From Allomuricauda sp. CP2A (GTDB lineage: Bacteria; Bacteroidota; Bacteroidia; Flavobacteriales; Flavobacteriaceae): a stretch of 61,593 nt of DNA. Shown piece by piece: positions 27,401 to 36,427 of this stretch; position 1 is the first letter of the stretch, and each line of letters starts with the position of its first letter. Made by a program: the position numbers and the translations under genes. The notes under the pieces are model-generated. The model did not search any database and had not been told where the DNA came from. It saw only the letters and a program-made list of their open reading frames with translations. Location: positions 1 to 61,593 of the forward strand of contig NZ_LXTT01000077.1 of the NCBI RefSeq assembly GCF_001683915.1. Direction: 5' to 3'.

Positions 27401-30400
27401 GAATCATGCGTCCCCTCAGCAGCACCAATTTTGAACAGTCCAACGTGGAATTCGTGCAATTTTGGGTGCTTGATCCTTATGTGGACGGGCAGACCACGAA
27501 TGCCAATGCCGGAGAGCTTGTATTCAATTTGGGTAACATTTCCGAAGACATTCTACGGGATGGTCGTAAGCAGTATGAAAACGGATTGCCGGCGAGTACC
27601 AACACTGAAGTGCCAAGACCTACCATTTGGGGACAGGTTCCCTCTACCCAATCCTTGGTATATGCCTTTGATGCCGATGAGGCCAATAGGACTTTACAGG
27701 ATGTAGGTTTGGATGGTTTGGACGATGCTGCCGAGCAATCTATTTATAATGGTCCGGCAGAAGACCCTGCTTTGGATAACTACCAATATTATTTGAATAG
27801 GGAGGGCAGCATTTTGCAGCGGTATTCGAATTTCAACAACACGGATGGAAACTCGCCCGTTGCCGTGACCAACACCAACCGGGGATCTACCACCTTGCCC
27901 GATGTAGAGGATATTGACCGGGATTTGACGATGAACACGGTAAACAGTTATTATGAGTATCGTATCCAGATCAAGCCCAATACCACCATTGATGATAAGT
28001 ATGTGACGGATATCCGTGAAGGGCAGACCCCCTCATTGCCCAATGGGACCCAACTCAACCGAAGATGGATCCAGTATAAAATTCCGTTAAGTGATTTTAC
28101 CGATGCAGTGGGTGGCATAACCGATTTCAGGTCCATCAGCTTTATGAGGATGTACCTCACCGGATTCTCGGATGATGTGGTACTGCGATTTGCCACTTTG
28201 GATTTGGTTCGGGGCGATTGGCGTACCTATGCCAGATCACTCCAGCCCGATGTGGACAATGATCCTTCGGATGATGGTACCGTAACCGATGTGAATACGG
28301 TGAACATTGAAGAGAATTTTGGAAGACAGCCCATACCCTATGTGTTGCCTCCGGGTGTGGTTCGGGAGCAGTTGAACAACAATAACACCATTATCCGCCA
28401 GAATGAACAATCCTTGTCCTTTGTGGTGGACAACTTGGAATCTGAGGATTCCCGTGGAGTCTTTAAAAATGTGAACATTGACGTGCGCCAGTATGAACGG
28501 ATTAAGATGTTCATGCACGCAGAAAAAATTATGAATGGGGATTATTCGGATGATGATACCCCTTTGGTCGGTTTTCTTCGGATAGGGACGGATTTTTCGG
28601 AAAACTTCTATCAGATAGAATTGCCGTTACAGTTTACACCTTTCAATGTGACCTCGGCGGATCAGATTTGGCCGGATGTCAACCAAATCGATATTGCTTT
28701 GGATGACCTAAACAAAGTAAAATCAAGAGGTATTGCCGAACAGACCCTGAATCAAATCAACTACTACGAAATAGTGGATGGCGAAGTGATTCCCGTTGAT
28801 GAATTTGCACCAAGGACTTTGGGCAGGATCCGAATTGGAATACGGGGTAACCCTTCCTTGGGAAGTATCCGGGGAATGATGGTGGGGATCAAGAACATTG
28901 ACGACTTGCCCGCCCGAGGGGAAGTATGGTTCAACGAACTTCGGTTGGCCGGATTGGACAACAACGGGGGATGGGCAGCCATTGCAGCCATGGATGCCAA
29001 CATGGCCGACTTTGCCAATGTTTCGGCAACTGGAAGCAAGAGCACCTCGGGGTTTGGTTCCATAGACCAAATGCCCAATGAGCGATCTAGGGAGGATGCC
29101 GTTTCCTATGATGTGGTCACCAATGTCAACGTAGGACAATTGTTTCCGAAGAAATGGAACCTTCAGTTGCCGTTCAACTACGGAATTTCTGAAACCTTGA
29201 TCACACCCGAATTTGATCCTGTCTACGATGACCTCAAATTGGAAGATCTTGTAGCCGCAGCGAATACTCCTGAAGAAGCTGAAGAAACAAGGAAAAGGGC
29301 AGAGGATTATACCAAGCGTACCAGTATCAACTTAATTGGAGTACGAAAAAATAGAGGGGAGGAAGCTGAAGCCAACTTCTTTGACGTTGAAAACTTTACG
29401 TTCAATTACTCCTATAATGAGACCAATCACAGGGATTTTGAAGTTGCGGACCTCCGTGATCAGAATGTGAACACCGGATTTGTCTATAACCATAATTTTA
29501 AACCTGCACCCGTTGCGCCTTTTGCCAAGAAGGATTCACTTTTTATGAGCAAATATTGGAAATGGCTGAAGGATTTGAATTTTAATGCGCTGCCCACAAG
29601 CCTGTCCCTAAATGCAAACTATATCCGTTCTTTCAATCAACAAAGATTTCGCTCGGTTACAAATGACAATAATGCAGATTTGTTGGAATTGCCTTTGTTG
29701 CAACAACGCAATTATCTGTTCAATTGGCAGTATACCTTAAATTATAGTCTCAGTAAATCCCTTCGTTTGAATTTGACGGCGTCCAACAACAATATCGTTC
29801 GTAATTATTTTAATGTGGATGATAACCCCGATTCAGGTATCAACGAAGCATTGGATTTATGGGATGGTTTCTTTGATATTGGGGAGCCCAACAGACATGC
29901 CCAACAAATGCAGTTGAACTACGAATTGCCGTTCAGTAAGTTTCCGTTCTTGGATTTCATCAATGCCCAATACACCTATACCAGTAATTTTGATTGGCAA
30001 CGCGGTGGTGATGCCTTGGCAGAAGTGGTTCAAGAGGCGCTTAACGATCCCAATGCCCAAATCAATACCGTGCAAAATGCCAGTACCCACAATTTGACCG
30101 CCAATTTGAGCATGCAACGCTTTTACGATTTCTTGGGATTGAAGAAGCGGGATGGCAAGGTCACCGCAACCCAAGCCGCAGTGCGTAGGGATAAAGCGGG
30201 CAATCCGGCAAGCGATACGGATGAAAACGCACCCAAAAAGACCAGCAAGGGCTTCAACACCTTGGTAGATGTTCTGACCATGGTGAAACGGGTGAATGTG
30301 AATTATAGTGAAAATCGAGGTAAAGTACTCCCGGGATATACCCAATCCATCGGGTTTATCGGAACAGCCCGTCCAAGCTTGGGATTTGTCTTTGGAAGTC

Positions 30401-31599
30401 AGGCTGATGTACGTTACGAAGCAGCCCGAAACGGTTGGTTGACCACTTTTCCGGAGTTCAATTCGCAATTTATGCAGAATTCAACCAAACAACTGAACAT
30501 AACAGCCACGGCCCAACCCACTCAGGATATCACCATAGACTTAACGGCAGACCGTCAATTGACCAATAGCTATCAAGAAAACTTTAGGGTGAATGATTTG
30601 GGTGGAGGCCAATTGGAGTATGAGACCTTGTTGGGCAATACCTTTGGAAATTTTAGTATTTCCACCTTGATGATCGGAACAGTGTTCAATAAGAGTGATG
30701 AGTTTGATTCCGAAACTTTTGAAACCTTCAAACAAAACAGGATCACCATTGCCAATAGATTGGTTTCCGATAGGGGAGAGAGCCCGGGCACCTTGGATGA
30801 AGATGGCTTTCCCGAGCGTTATGGAAAAACCCAACAAGAGGTGCTGCTTCCAGCGTTCTTTGCCGCGTACACCGGTCAGGATGTGAATCGGGTAAACTTA
30901 GATGCCTTCAGGCAAATTCCCATCCCCAATTGGAACATCAAATACACGGGATTGATGAAGAACAAGTGGTTCAGAAAAAAATTCAAGCGTTTTTCACTGA
31001 GCCATGGATATAGAGCAGCCTATAGCATCAACTCCTTCCAGACGAATTTGGAAAAACGGAATACCACCACAGATCCCGAAACAGGGGATGTATTACCGGA
31101 TAACATCATCAATAATGTGGTATTGACGGACCAGTTCAATCCATTGATGCGTGTGGATTTTGAAATGACCAACTCCTTTAGCTTCTTGGCTGAGGTTCGT
31201 ACCGATAGGACCCTATCCCTCAGTTTTGATAACAACCTACTCACTGAGATCAATGGTAAGGAATATACACTCGGATTGGGGTACCGCTTCAAGGATGTAA
31301 AATTTGTGACCAATATTGGTGGGGAAAAAACTAGATTGAAGGGAGATTTGAACTTAAAGGCCGATCTATCCCTACGGGATAATATCACCATTATACGAAA
31401 TCTGGATATTGACAACAACCAGATTACATCGGGCCAAAAACTGATGTCCGTCAAGTTTACTGCAGATTATGCCCTGAGCAAAAGCTTGAACGCACTTTTC
31501 TTCTACGACCACTCCTTTTCCAAATTTGCGGTCTCCACAGCATTTCCCCAAACCACTATCAATACGGGGTTCACTATACGGTACAACTTCGGAAACTAG
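24457..31599 (+). CDS. sprA: SprA: giant outer-membrane translocon of the type IX secretion system
   Basis: SprA is the outer membrane beta-barrel channel through which type IX secretion substrates leave the cell; it is needed for gliding in Flavobacteriia. The 2380-residue length is typical. The start is a TTG five bases after ruvA, followed by a signal peptide (hydrophobic stretch at about residues 14-28, cleavage near MRGQ). The sequence is rich in N, D, T and aromatic residues, with many alternating beta-strand stretches. Motifs such as TYLDDFEGAQ and the C-terminal strand ending TGFTIRYNFGN fit an outer-membrane barrel. It probably shares a transcript with maeB and ruvA. gcvH, next downstream, has its own promoter. 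Confidence 0.95.
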   Translation: MKRGAKPILKPSSFKYIFLFACFVTVTTMRGQDTNEQAQDSVQTGVALGRLILENPDSIISKYTYDPDTDQYIYTESIGDFDVSYPLILTPEQYYELVEKEQMKSYFKEKIDAFTGRKEGSEEARKNLLPNFYVNSNFFESIFGGNTIEVIPQGSVAMDLGVLWQKNDNPALSPRNRTNLSFDFDQRISLSLLGKVGERLQVTANYDTEATFDFQNLVKLEYTPTEDDILRKIEVGNVNMPLNSSLITGAQSLFGVKTQLQFGKTTVTAVFSEQRSQNNTVVAQGGGTLNEFALTALDYDEDKHFFLAHYFRDNYDDALQNYPFIRSQIQITRLEVWVTNRNQQTLNVRNVVAIQDLGEALSDKTRIGNNNGDPAGFFNPTAIATGLPQNAANDYNPNQIGSGALTPSIRDIATVEAGFNVPGYQVNQGFDYAILENARKLEQGRDYQFDSQLGYISLNQRLSNDEVLGVAFQYTYNGEVYQVGEFANGGVDATTVSGGVNPIIENNTLILKLLKSNITNVDDPIWDLMMKNIYSTGAFQLSEEDFKLNILYSDPTPRNYITPVDPNAGWPSGLEDRILINVFNLDRLNVYNDVQPGGDGFFDYVPGITVDPQSGRIIFTKVEPFGEYLFDELGGGTYDVENDQGYNVNQQRYVFRNMYAKTKAASLQDAEKNRFQIKGRYKSQGNNGIPIGAFNVPRGSVRVTAGGRQLQEGIDYTVNYQAGTVQILDPSLQASNTPINISVENNAVFGQQTRRFTGINVEHKFNENFVLGGTLLNLNERPLTQKSNYGIEPVNNTIFGLNGNFSTEIPFLTRLANKLPNIDTDVPSNLSLRGEVAFLKPNSPKNADFQGETTTYLDDFEGAQALIDIRSSLGWTLASPPVEFLEDRTDIDVGYERAKMAWYTIDPIFYTNQRPSGLSDNDISLNSTRRVFIDEVFTETDIAQGQTQVQSTLDIVYYPNQKGPYNANPSFDAETPDDKWAGIMRPLSSTNFEQSNVEFVQFWVLDPYVDGQTTNANAGELVFNLGNISEDILRDGRKQYENGLPASTNTEVPRPTIWGQVPSTQSLVYAFDADEANRTLQDVGLDGLDDAAEQSIYNGPAEDPALDNYQYYLNREGSILQRYSNFNNTDGNSPVAVTNTNRGSTTLPDVEDIDRDLTMNTVNSYYEYRIQIKPNTTIDDKYVTDIREGQTPSLPNGTQLNRRWIQYKIPLSDFTDAVGGITDFRSISFMRMYLTGFSDDVVLRFATLDLVRGDWRTYARSLQPDVDNDPSDDGTVTDVNTVNIEENFGRQPIPYVLPPGVVREQLNNNNTIIRQNEQSLSFVVDNLESEDSRGVFKNVNIDVRQYERIKMFMHAEKIMNGDYSDDDTPLVGFLRIGTDFSENFYQIELPLQFTPFNVTSADQIWPDVNQIDIALDDLNKVKSRGIAEQTLNQINYYEIVDGEVIPVDEFAPRTLGRIRIGIRGNPSLGSIRGMMVGIKNIDDLPARGEVWFNELRLAGLDNNGGWAAIAAMDANMADFANVSATGSKSTSGFGSIDQMPNERSREDAVSYDVVTNVNVGQLFPKKWNLQLPFNYGISETLITPEFDPVYDDLKLEDLVAAANTPEEAEETRKRAEDYTKRTSINLIGVRKNRGEEAEANFFDVENFTFNYSYNETNHRDFEVADLRDQNVNTGFVYNHNFKPAPVAPFAKKDSLFMSKYWKWLKDLNFNALPTSLSLNANYIRSFNQQRFRSVTNDNNADLLELPLLQQRNYLFNWQYTLNYSLSKSLRLNLTASNNNIVRNYFNVDDNPDSGINEALDLWDGFFDIGEPNRHAQQMQLNYELPFSKFPFLDFINAQYTYTSNFDWQRGGDALAEVVQEALNDPNAQINTVQNASTHNLTANLSMQRFYDFLGLKKRDGKVTATQAAVRRDKAGNPASDTDENAPKKTSKGFNTLVDVLTMVKRVNVNYSENRGKVLPGYTQSIGFIGTARPSLGFVFGSQADVRYEAARNGWLTTFPEFNSQFMQNSTKQLNITATAQPTQDITIDLTADRQLTNSYQENFRVNDLGGGQLEYETLLGNTFGNFSISTLMIGTVFNKSDEFDSETFETFKQNRITIANRLVSDRGESPGTLDEDGFPERYGKTQQEVLLPAFFAAYTGQDVNRVNLDAFRQIPIPNWNIKYTGLMKNKWFRKKFKRFSLSHGYRAAYSINSFQTNLEKRNTTTDPETGDVLPDNIINNVVLTDQFNPLMRVDFEMTNSFSFLAEVRTDRTLSLSFDNNLLTEINGKEYTLGLGYRFKDVKFVTNIGGEKTRLKGDLNLKADLSLRDNITIIRNLDIDNNQITSGQKLMSVKFTADYALSKSLNALFFYDHSFSKFAVSTAFPQTTINTGFTIRYNFGN

Positions 31600-31644
31600 T
31601 TAAGAAGGGATTTGATTTTTCCCTGATTTAATTGAAAGGTTTGT

Positions 31645-31674
31645 TTGAATACAACCCGCAATCCGTTACATTTG
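31645..31674 (+). promoter_or_regulatory. Promoter of gcvH
   Basis: TTG at 31645-31647 and TACATTTG at 31667-31674 are 19 bases apart, an exact TTG-N19-TAnnTTTG promoter. The gcvH ATG is at 31703. Confidence 0.75.
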
Positions 31675-31702
31675 TCCATCGACGAATTACAAATTTTGAC
31701 AA

Positions 31703-32083
31703 ATGAACATACCAGCTGAACTTAAGTACACAAAGGACCATGAGTGGGTCAAGATAGATGGCGATATTGCCACAGTAGGAATCACGGATTTTGCCCAGGG
31801 AGAGTTGGGTGACATTGTTTATGTAGAGGTGGAAACTTTGGATGAGACCTTGGATAAAGAAGAGGTTTTTGGAACCGTGGAGGCCGTTAAGACCGTTTCC
31901 GATCTTTTTTTGCCCCTCAGTGGAGAAATTATCGAGTTCAATGAATCTTTGGAAGATGAACCGGAAAAGGTGAATACCGACCCTTATGGCGAAGGCTGGA
32001 TGATCAAGATAAAAATGAGCGATGCTTCGGAGGTGGACGATTTAATGAGCGATGAGGATTACAAGGCATTGATAGGTGCTTAA
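31703..32083 (+). CDS. gcvH: Glycine cleavage system H protein
   Basis: GcvH carries the lipoyl group that shuttles the aminomethyl unit in glycine breakdown. The length of 126 residues is normal. The lipoylated lysine is K63 in EAVKTVSD, and the start KYTKDHEWV is typical. The other glycine cleavage genes are not in the window. Its stop codon overlaps the GTG start of the VanZ gene by eight bases. Confidence 0.96.
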   Translation: MNIPAELKYTKDHEWVKIDGDIATVGITDFAQGELGDIVYVEVETLDETLDKEEVFGTVEAVKTVSDLFLPLSGEIIEFNESLEDEPEKVNTDPYGEGWMIKIKMSDASEVDDLMSDEDYKALIGA

Positions 32084-32483
32084 AAAAAATAGTTATACCT
32101 TATTATTTATAGGCTGGGTGTTGCTCATAACAATGCTCAGCTTATTTTCTTTTTCCGAGGTGGATTTGGATACCGGAAAACTGGATATTCCCTACGCCGA
32201 TAAAATGACCCATTTTGTATTTTATACAGTCTTTGCGTTTTTGGGATGTTTTTTTGTAAGGGAACGCACCCGGGGCAATCTGAAAATGGGAAAGACAACT
32301 ATTTATGTTTTGTTGGGGGCAATTGTCTATGGCATACTTATTGAGGTTTTACAGTATACCATGACCGTTGATCGCATGGCGGAACTGGGCGATGTTTTTG
32401 CAAATATTTTGGGAGCATTTGTAGGAATTGGCCTTATTCGATGGCTTTTTTCCAAGGAAAGGCCGTTAAAATGGAAATTTTAA
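32076..32483 (+). CDS. VanZ-family membrane protein
   Basis: Small integral membrane protein of 135 residues with four hydrophobic segments. The VanZ-family pattern is visible: [14 protein letters not shown], then GILIEVLQ, and [18 protein letters not shown]. VanZ-like proteins are linked to glycopeptide tolerance in Gram-positives, but in Bacteroidota the function is unknown. The GTG start lies within the end of gcvH, so translation is probably coupled. Confidence 0.8.
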   Translation: MLKKNSYTLLFIGWVLLITMLSLFSFSEVDLDTGKLDIPYADKMTHFVFYTVFAFLGCFFVRERTRGNLKMGKTTIYVLLGAIVYGILIEVLQYTMTVDRMAELGDVFANILGAFVGIGLIRWLFSKERPLKWKF

Positions 32484-32491
32484 TTGCTTAT

Positions 32492-32519
32492 TTAGCGAAT
32501 TAATAATTAAATTAGCGAA
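32492..32519. repeat. Direct repeat TTAGCGAA before the TonB gene
   Basis: TTAGCGAA occurs at 32492-32499 and 32512-32519, 20 bases apart, in the 52-base gap before the TonB-like gene. The repeat is short and may be chance. Confidence 0.35.
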
Positions 32520-32535
32520 CACTAAATTCAAAAAG

Positions 32536-33240
32536 ATGGAACTAAAAAAGAATCCAAAAGCAGATGTAGGAAGAAACAGTTCGCTCTATTTTGTTGTAGG
32601 GCTGGCTGCTGTTTTGGCATTGGTGTATGGAGCCATGGAATGGAAAAAATATGACAAGGCAAATGATTATGACATTGCCCTGAACGTTGAGGACCAATTG
32701 GACGAAGAAGTGCCAATGACCGAACAAATAAAGACTCCACCGCCACCACCGCCACCTGCTGCGCCTGAGGTAATTGAGGTTGTTGAAGATGAAGAAGAAG
32801 TTGAGGAAACCGTAATCGAGTCTACCGAAACCAGCCAAGAAGAAGAGGTTGTTGAAATTGAAGAAGTGGTAGTTGAAGAGGTAGAAGAAGATATTTCAGT
32901 TCCATTTGCTGTTATTGAGGATGTACCCGTTTTCCCTGGTTGCGAAGGAGCCAGCGACAAGAAAGCATGTTTCCAGGAAATGATGCAGAAGCACATTCGT
33001 AAAAACTTCCAATATCCAGAAATTGCCCAAGAAATGGGCGTTCAAGGTAGGGTGAACGTAATTTTTGTCATCCAAAAAGATGGAAGCATCGGAAACATTA
33101 GAATGCGTGGACCAGACAAGAACTTGGAAGCCGAGGCAATGCGTATCATCAAAAAATTGCCTAAAATGACTCCCGGAAAACAAAGAGGTAGAGCTGTAAA
33201 AGTACCTTTCAGTATTCCAATTACATTTAAGCTTCAGTAA
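32536..33240 (+). CDS. TonB-family energy transducer
   Basis: TonB-like protein of 234 residues that would link the inner-membrane proton force to outer-membrane transporters. One membrane anchor lies at about residues 15-34. It is followed by a proline run (TPPPPPPPAAPEV) and a very acidic valine/glutamate-rich stretch (about 80-120) that could span the periplasm. The C-terminal TonB domain has YPEIAQEMGVQGRVNVIF and KVPFSIPITF. No ExbB/ExbD gene is nearby. A strong terminator follows. Confidence 0.9.
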   Translation: MELKKNPKADVGRNSSLYFVVGLAAVLALVYGAMEWKKYDKANDYDIALNVEDQLDEEVPMTEQIKTPPPPPPPAAPEVIEVVEDEEEVEETVIESTETSQEEEVVEIEEVVVEEVEEDISVPFAVIEDVPVFPGCEGASDKKACFQEMMQKHIRKNFQYPEIAQEMGVQGRVNVIFVIQKDGSIGNIRMRGPDKNLEAEAMRIIKKLPKMTPGKQRGRAVKVPFSIPITFKLQ

Positions 33241-33277
33241 TAAAATACCCAATATTCCTGTCGAGGCGGGAATAGAG

Positions 33278-33309
33278 AAAGCCCTGATGGAAACGTCAGG
33301 GCTTTTTTT
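33278..33309 (+). terminator. Rho-independent terminator after the TonB gene
   Basis: A 10-bp stem (AAAGCCCTGA / TCAGGGCTTT) with an 8-base loop and a T-run, 37 bases after the stop codon. A weaker inverted repeat, ATTCC/GGAAT, precedes it. Confidence 0.9.
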
Positions 33310-33353
33310 CTAGACCAAGGTTTTTCATAACTGTCATAAAACCTTGTATTTGG

Positions 33354-33384
33354 TTGGAAAAGATACAAGCTGGCGTTATCTTTG
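33354..33384 (+). promoter_or_regulatory. Promoter of the ctaB-cox3 genes
   Basis: TTG at 33354-33356 and TATCTTTG at 33377-33384 are 20 bases apart, a perfect match to the Bacteroidota promoter. The TTG could be misread as a start codon of ctaB. Confidence 0.75.
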
Positions 33385-33404
33385 CCAGCCAATTATGTTT
33401 GTGG

Positions 33405-34304
33405 ATGAAATCTGCCGTAGGTTCCGTTAAAAATACTTCCCTTTCCTTGATTTTTTCCGATTTCAAGGAGATTACAAAGGCCAAGCTGGCAGTCAGTGTT
33501 GTTTTTTCATCCATAGCCGGATATTTTCTGGGCGCCTATCAAATTAATGCTGTATCCTTATTGTTGTTGACGTTTGGCGGATATTGTATGGTTGGAGCCT
33601 CCAATGCCTTTAATCAAATTATTGAAAAGGACTTGGACGCCTTGATGAACCGCACCAAAAATCGCCCCATTCCTTCAGGCCGTATGTCTGTGAAAACAGC
33701 ATTGACCATTGCCATAATTTTAACCGTCCTTGGTGTGGTGGCCTTATTTGCCTTGAGTCCAAAGACCGCTATGTTCGGGGCAATTTCCATATTTCTGTAT
33801 ACCAGTGTATACACGCCATTGAAGACGAAAACCCCTTTGGCGGTTTTTGTGGGTGCTTTCCCCGGGGCCATTCCTTTTATGTTGGGATGGGTGGCCGCCA
33901 CGGATGACTTTGGTATTGAACCCGGAACCCTTTTTATGATTCAGTTTTTTTGGCAATTCCCTCATTTTTGGGCTTTGGGCTGGATGCTGGACGAGGATTA
34001 CAAGAAGGCAGGTTTTAAAATGTTGCCCACTGGAAAAAAAGATAAAGGCACCATCATGCAGATCATATTGTACACCATTTGGATGATCGTTATCTCCATT
34101 ATGCCGGTCTTTGGCATTACGGGAAGGTTGAGCCTGTCCGTCACAGCGGCCATATTGGTGTTGTTGGCCGGGCTGGTGATGCTCTTTTTTGCTTTTAGAC
34201 TATATGAGAAACGGGACAATAGCACCGCAAGACGGTTGATGTTGGCCAGTGTCACCTATATATCATTGATTCAAATAATTTACGTAGTAGATAAATTTAT
34301 TTAA
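33405..34304 (+). CDS. ctaB: Heme O synthase (protoheme IX farnesyltransferase)
   Basis: CtaB adds a farnesyl group to heme b, making heme O on the way to heme A for the aa3 oxidase. The ATG at 33405 gives 299 residues. It sits 20 bases after a perfect -7 box, while the earlier frame opening coincides with the -33 element. Membrane helices fill the protein. The prenyltransferase motif NQIIEKDLDALMNRTKNRP lies near residues 85-103, and a second acidic motif, WMLDEDYKKAG, follows near 205. Subunit III of the oxidase starts five bases after the stop. Confidence 0.95.
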   Translation: MKSAVGSVKNTSLSLIFSDFKEITKAKLAVSVVFSSIAGYFLGAYQINAVSLLLLTFGGYCMVGASNAFNQIIEKDLDALMNRTKNRPIPSGRMSVKTALTIAIILTVLGVVALFALSPKTAMFGAISIFLYTSVYTPLKTKTPLAVFVGAFPGAIPFMLGWVAATDDFGIEPGTLFMIQFFWQFPHFWALGWMLDEDYKKAGFKMLPTGKKDKGTIMQIILYTIWMIVISIMPVFGITGRLSLSVTAAILVLLAGLVMLFFAFRLYEKRDNSTARRLMLASVTYISLIQIIYVVDKFI

Positions 34305-34309
34305 TTGAA

Positions 34310-34891
34310 ATGGATTTAACCCAAGGAACAGCGGAGGAGAAGAATAGAAGGGCAAAGAAAATGATGCTATGGTTTGGCATCGTAAGCCTTATCATGGGGT
34401 TTGCCGGTTGGACCAGCGCCTATATTGTGAGCAGCAAACGCGATGACTGGATCAGTGATTTGGAACTGCCTCAGGCCTTTTTTATCAGTACGGCAATCAT
34501 TATTTTAAGCAGTGTCACCTATTTTGTGGCCAAAAAATTTGTCAGTAGAAATGACCAGAAAATGGGCACCATCTTTTTGTTGGCCACCTTGGTTTTGGGG
34601 ATATCCTTTATAGTGCTCCAGTTCAATGGGTTTTCCCAAATGCTGGAAAACGGATATTATTTTACCGGCCCCACCAGCAGCATTAAAATGTCCTATGTTT
34701 TTTTGATAGCAGCGGTGCACATCGCCCACGTTGTGGCCGGATTGATAACTCTTTTGGTGGTACTGGTGCAGCAACTGCGCGGAAAATATATGCCAGGCGA
34801 TATGTTGGGGATGGAATTGGGTGCCACGTTTTGGCATTTTTTGGATTTTCTTTGGGTGTATTTAATACTATTTATGTATTTCGTGAAATAA
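34310..34891 (+). CDS. Cytochrome c oxidase subunit III (short form)
   Basis: Heme-copper oxidase subunit III family protein of 193 residues with five hydrophobic segments. It shows GWTSAYIVSS in the first helix, AAVHIAHVVAGL in the third region, and a C-terminal FWHFLDFLWVYLILFMYFVK typical of subunit III. It is five bases after ctaB and 92 bases before a second, longer subunit III gene. Confidence 0.93.
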   Translation: MDLTQGTAEEKNRRAKKMMLWFGIVSLIMGFAGWTSAYIVSSKRDDWISDLELPQAFFISTAIIILSSVTYFVAKKFVSRNDQKMGTIFLLATLVLGISFIVLQFNGFSQMLENGYYFTGPTSSIKMSYVFLIAAVHIAHVVAGLITLLVVLVQQLRGKYMPGDMLGMELGATFWHFLDFLWVYLILFMYFVK

Positions 34892-34947
34892 ATCTTTGTT
34901 CAATCAGTTTTCATTCAACTTTATCTTTTTGAATACGTCAAAAGGTG

Positions 34948-34955
34948 TAAATTTG
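34948..34955 (+). promoter_or_regulatory. -7 promoter element of the long subunit III gene
   Basis: TAAATTTG is a perfect TAnnTTTG; a TTG at 34929-34931 lies 16 bases upstream, slightly short of the usual spacing. The start codon is at 34984. Confidence 0.55.
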
Positions 34956-34983
34956 TGAAAGTTTTAATAAAACGACCTTTTAT

Positions 34984-35958
34984 ATGGATACGACGGTGAC
35001 TACCGGTACAGAAGACAGCGTTTGGGGAGGGGGAAATAGACCTCTGGGCGCAAGCTATGGAAAAATGATGATGTGGTTTTTTATAGTCTCGGATGCCTTG
35101 ACCTTTTCTGGGTTTTTGGTGTCTTACGGCTTTTCCCGGTTCAAGTTTATAGAGACTTGGCCCATTGCCGATGAGGTGTTTACCCACGTGCCCTTTTTCC
35201 ATGGAAACTATCCCATGTACTATGTGGCGTTTATGACCTTTATTCTGATCATGTCCTCCGTGACCATGGTACTTGCCGTGGATGCCGGGCATAAAATGAA
35301 ACAAAAGAGCGTTATTCTGTATATGTTCCTTACCATTATTGGTGGTGCCATTTTCGTTGGATCACAAGCATGGGAATGGGCAACCTTTATCAAAGGAGAT
35401 TACGGAGCGGTAGAGACCAAGGGAGGTCGAATTCTCCAGTTTGTCAATGCAGAGACCGGTGAAAGGGTAGCCTTGGCCGATTTTGCCACGACTTTACCTG
35501 AAGACCGGGTAAAACATTTGAAGAGCGAAGGGATTTGGTTTGAGCAGGAAGGATACAAAACTTCGTTTTCCTTGAATGAAGTGGTAGAAGGCTTTAAGGC
35601 CACTCCAAATATTCTTATCCGTACTGAAACCATCAACGAAGAAGGTGAGAAAACCCTATTGAACAGACAAGAATCCTTGACCAAACTATTGGATGCCACA
35701 CAAGTGGTGGAAGGCGCAAACCTCATCCACAATGAGTATGGTAGTAGACTCTTTGCAGATTTCTTTTTCTTCATTACTGGATTCCACGGATTCCACGTAT
35801 TTTCTGGAGTAGTGATCAATGTGATTATCTTTTTCAATGTCATTTTGGGCACCTATGAGCGCAGGGGACATTATGAAATGGTGGAGAAAGTTGGTCTGTA
35901 CTGGCACTTTGTGGATTTGGTATGGGTATTCGTATTTACATTCTTTTATTTGGTATAA
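34984..35958 (+). CDS. Cytochrome c oxidase subunit III (long form)
   Basis: A second subunit III-family protein, 324 residues. Helices at both ends match the family (MMMWFFIVSDALTFSGF near the start; FITGFHGFHVFSGVVIN and YWHFVDLVWVFVFTFFYLV at the end). A polar insertion of about 110 residues (roughly 135-245) sits between two helices and is absent from the short paralogue. It would face the periplasm or cytoplasm and could contact alternative complex III. Subunit IV follows after 15 bases. Confidence 0.92.
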   Translation: MDTTVTTGTEDSVWGGGNRPLGASYGKMMMWFFIVSDALTFSGFLVSYGFSRFKFIETWPIADEVFTHVPFFHGNYPMYYVAFMTFILIMSSVTMVLAVDAGHKMKQKSVILYMFLTIIGGAIFVGSQAWEWATFIKGDYGAVETKGGRILQFVNAETGERVALADFATTLPEDRVKHLKSEGIWFEQEGYKTSFSLNEVVEGFKATPNILIRTETINEEGEKTLLNRQESLTKLLDATQVVEGANLIHNEYGSRLFADFFFFITGFHGFHVFSGVVINVIIFFNVILGTYERRGHYEMVEKVGLYWHFVDLVWVFVFTFFYLV

Positions 35959-35973
35959 AATATTGATGATATA

Positions 35974-36357
35974 ATGGCACACGATCATAAACTTGAAATT
36001 TTTAGAGGACTGCTAAAGTTTAAGTCGAACACCCAAAAGATATGGGGCGTATTGATTTTCCTTACCATTGTAACGGCAATTGAAGTTGCACTAGGTATTA
36101 CAAAACCACGGGTTTTGACCCACAATTACTTTATTGGGATGAAGCTCCTTAACTGGATTTTCATTATACTAACCTTGGTAAAGGCCTATTACATTGCTTG
36201 GGACTTCATGCACTTGAGAGATGAAAAAAGTTCTTTGAGGAGGGCAATTGTCTGGACACCCATTTTCTTGGTCTGTTATTTGATATTCATTTTGCTCTTT
36301 GAAGCAGACTACATTTATAACGTCTTCAAGGATGGCTTCATGGCCTGGAACTTCTAG
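35974..36357 (+). CDS. Cytochrome c oxidase subunit IV
   Basis: Small membrane protein of 127 residues of the prokaryotic oxidase subunit IV family. It has three hydrophobic segments and the typical LVKAYYIAWDFMHLRDE around the second to third helix. It ends the oxidase accessory cluster; a terminator follows 18 bases after the stop. Confidence 0.9.
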   Translation: MAHDHKLEIFRGLLKFKSNTQKIWGVLIFLTIVTAIEVALGITKPRVLTHNYFIGMKLLNWIFIILTLVKAYYIAWDFMHLRDEKSSLRRAIVWTPIFLVCYLIFILLFEADYIYNVFKDGFMAWNF

Positions 36358-36375
36358 GAAAGTATTAACAAGAAT

Positions 36376-36404
36376 AAAAGACGGTTTTCCAACCGTCTTT
36401 TTTT
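36376..36404 (+). terminator. Rho-independent terminator after oxidase subunit IV
   Basis: An 11-bp stem (AAAAGACGGTT / AACCGTCTTTT) with loop TTCC and a T-run. The T-run runs into the -7 box of the next gene. Confidence 0.9.
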
Positions 36405-36411
36405 ATTTTTG
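36404..36411 (+). promoter_or_regulatory. -7 promoter element of the SCO-like operon
   Basis: TATTTTTG matches TAnnTTTG 16 bases before the ATG at 36428 and overlaps the tail of the preceding terminator. No TTG is seen at the -33 spacing. Confidence 0.5.
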
Positions 36412-36427
36412 TAAGGTTTAGAATGCT

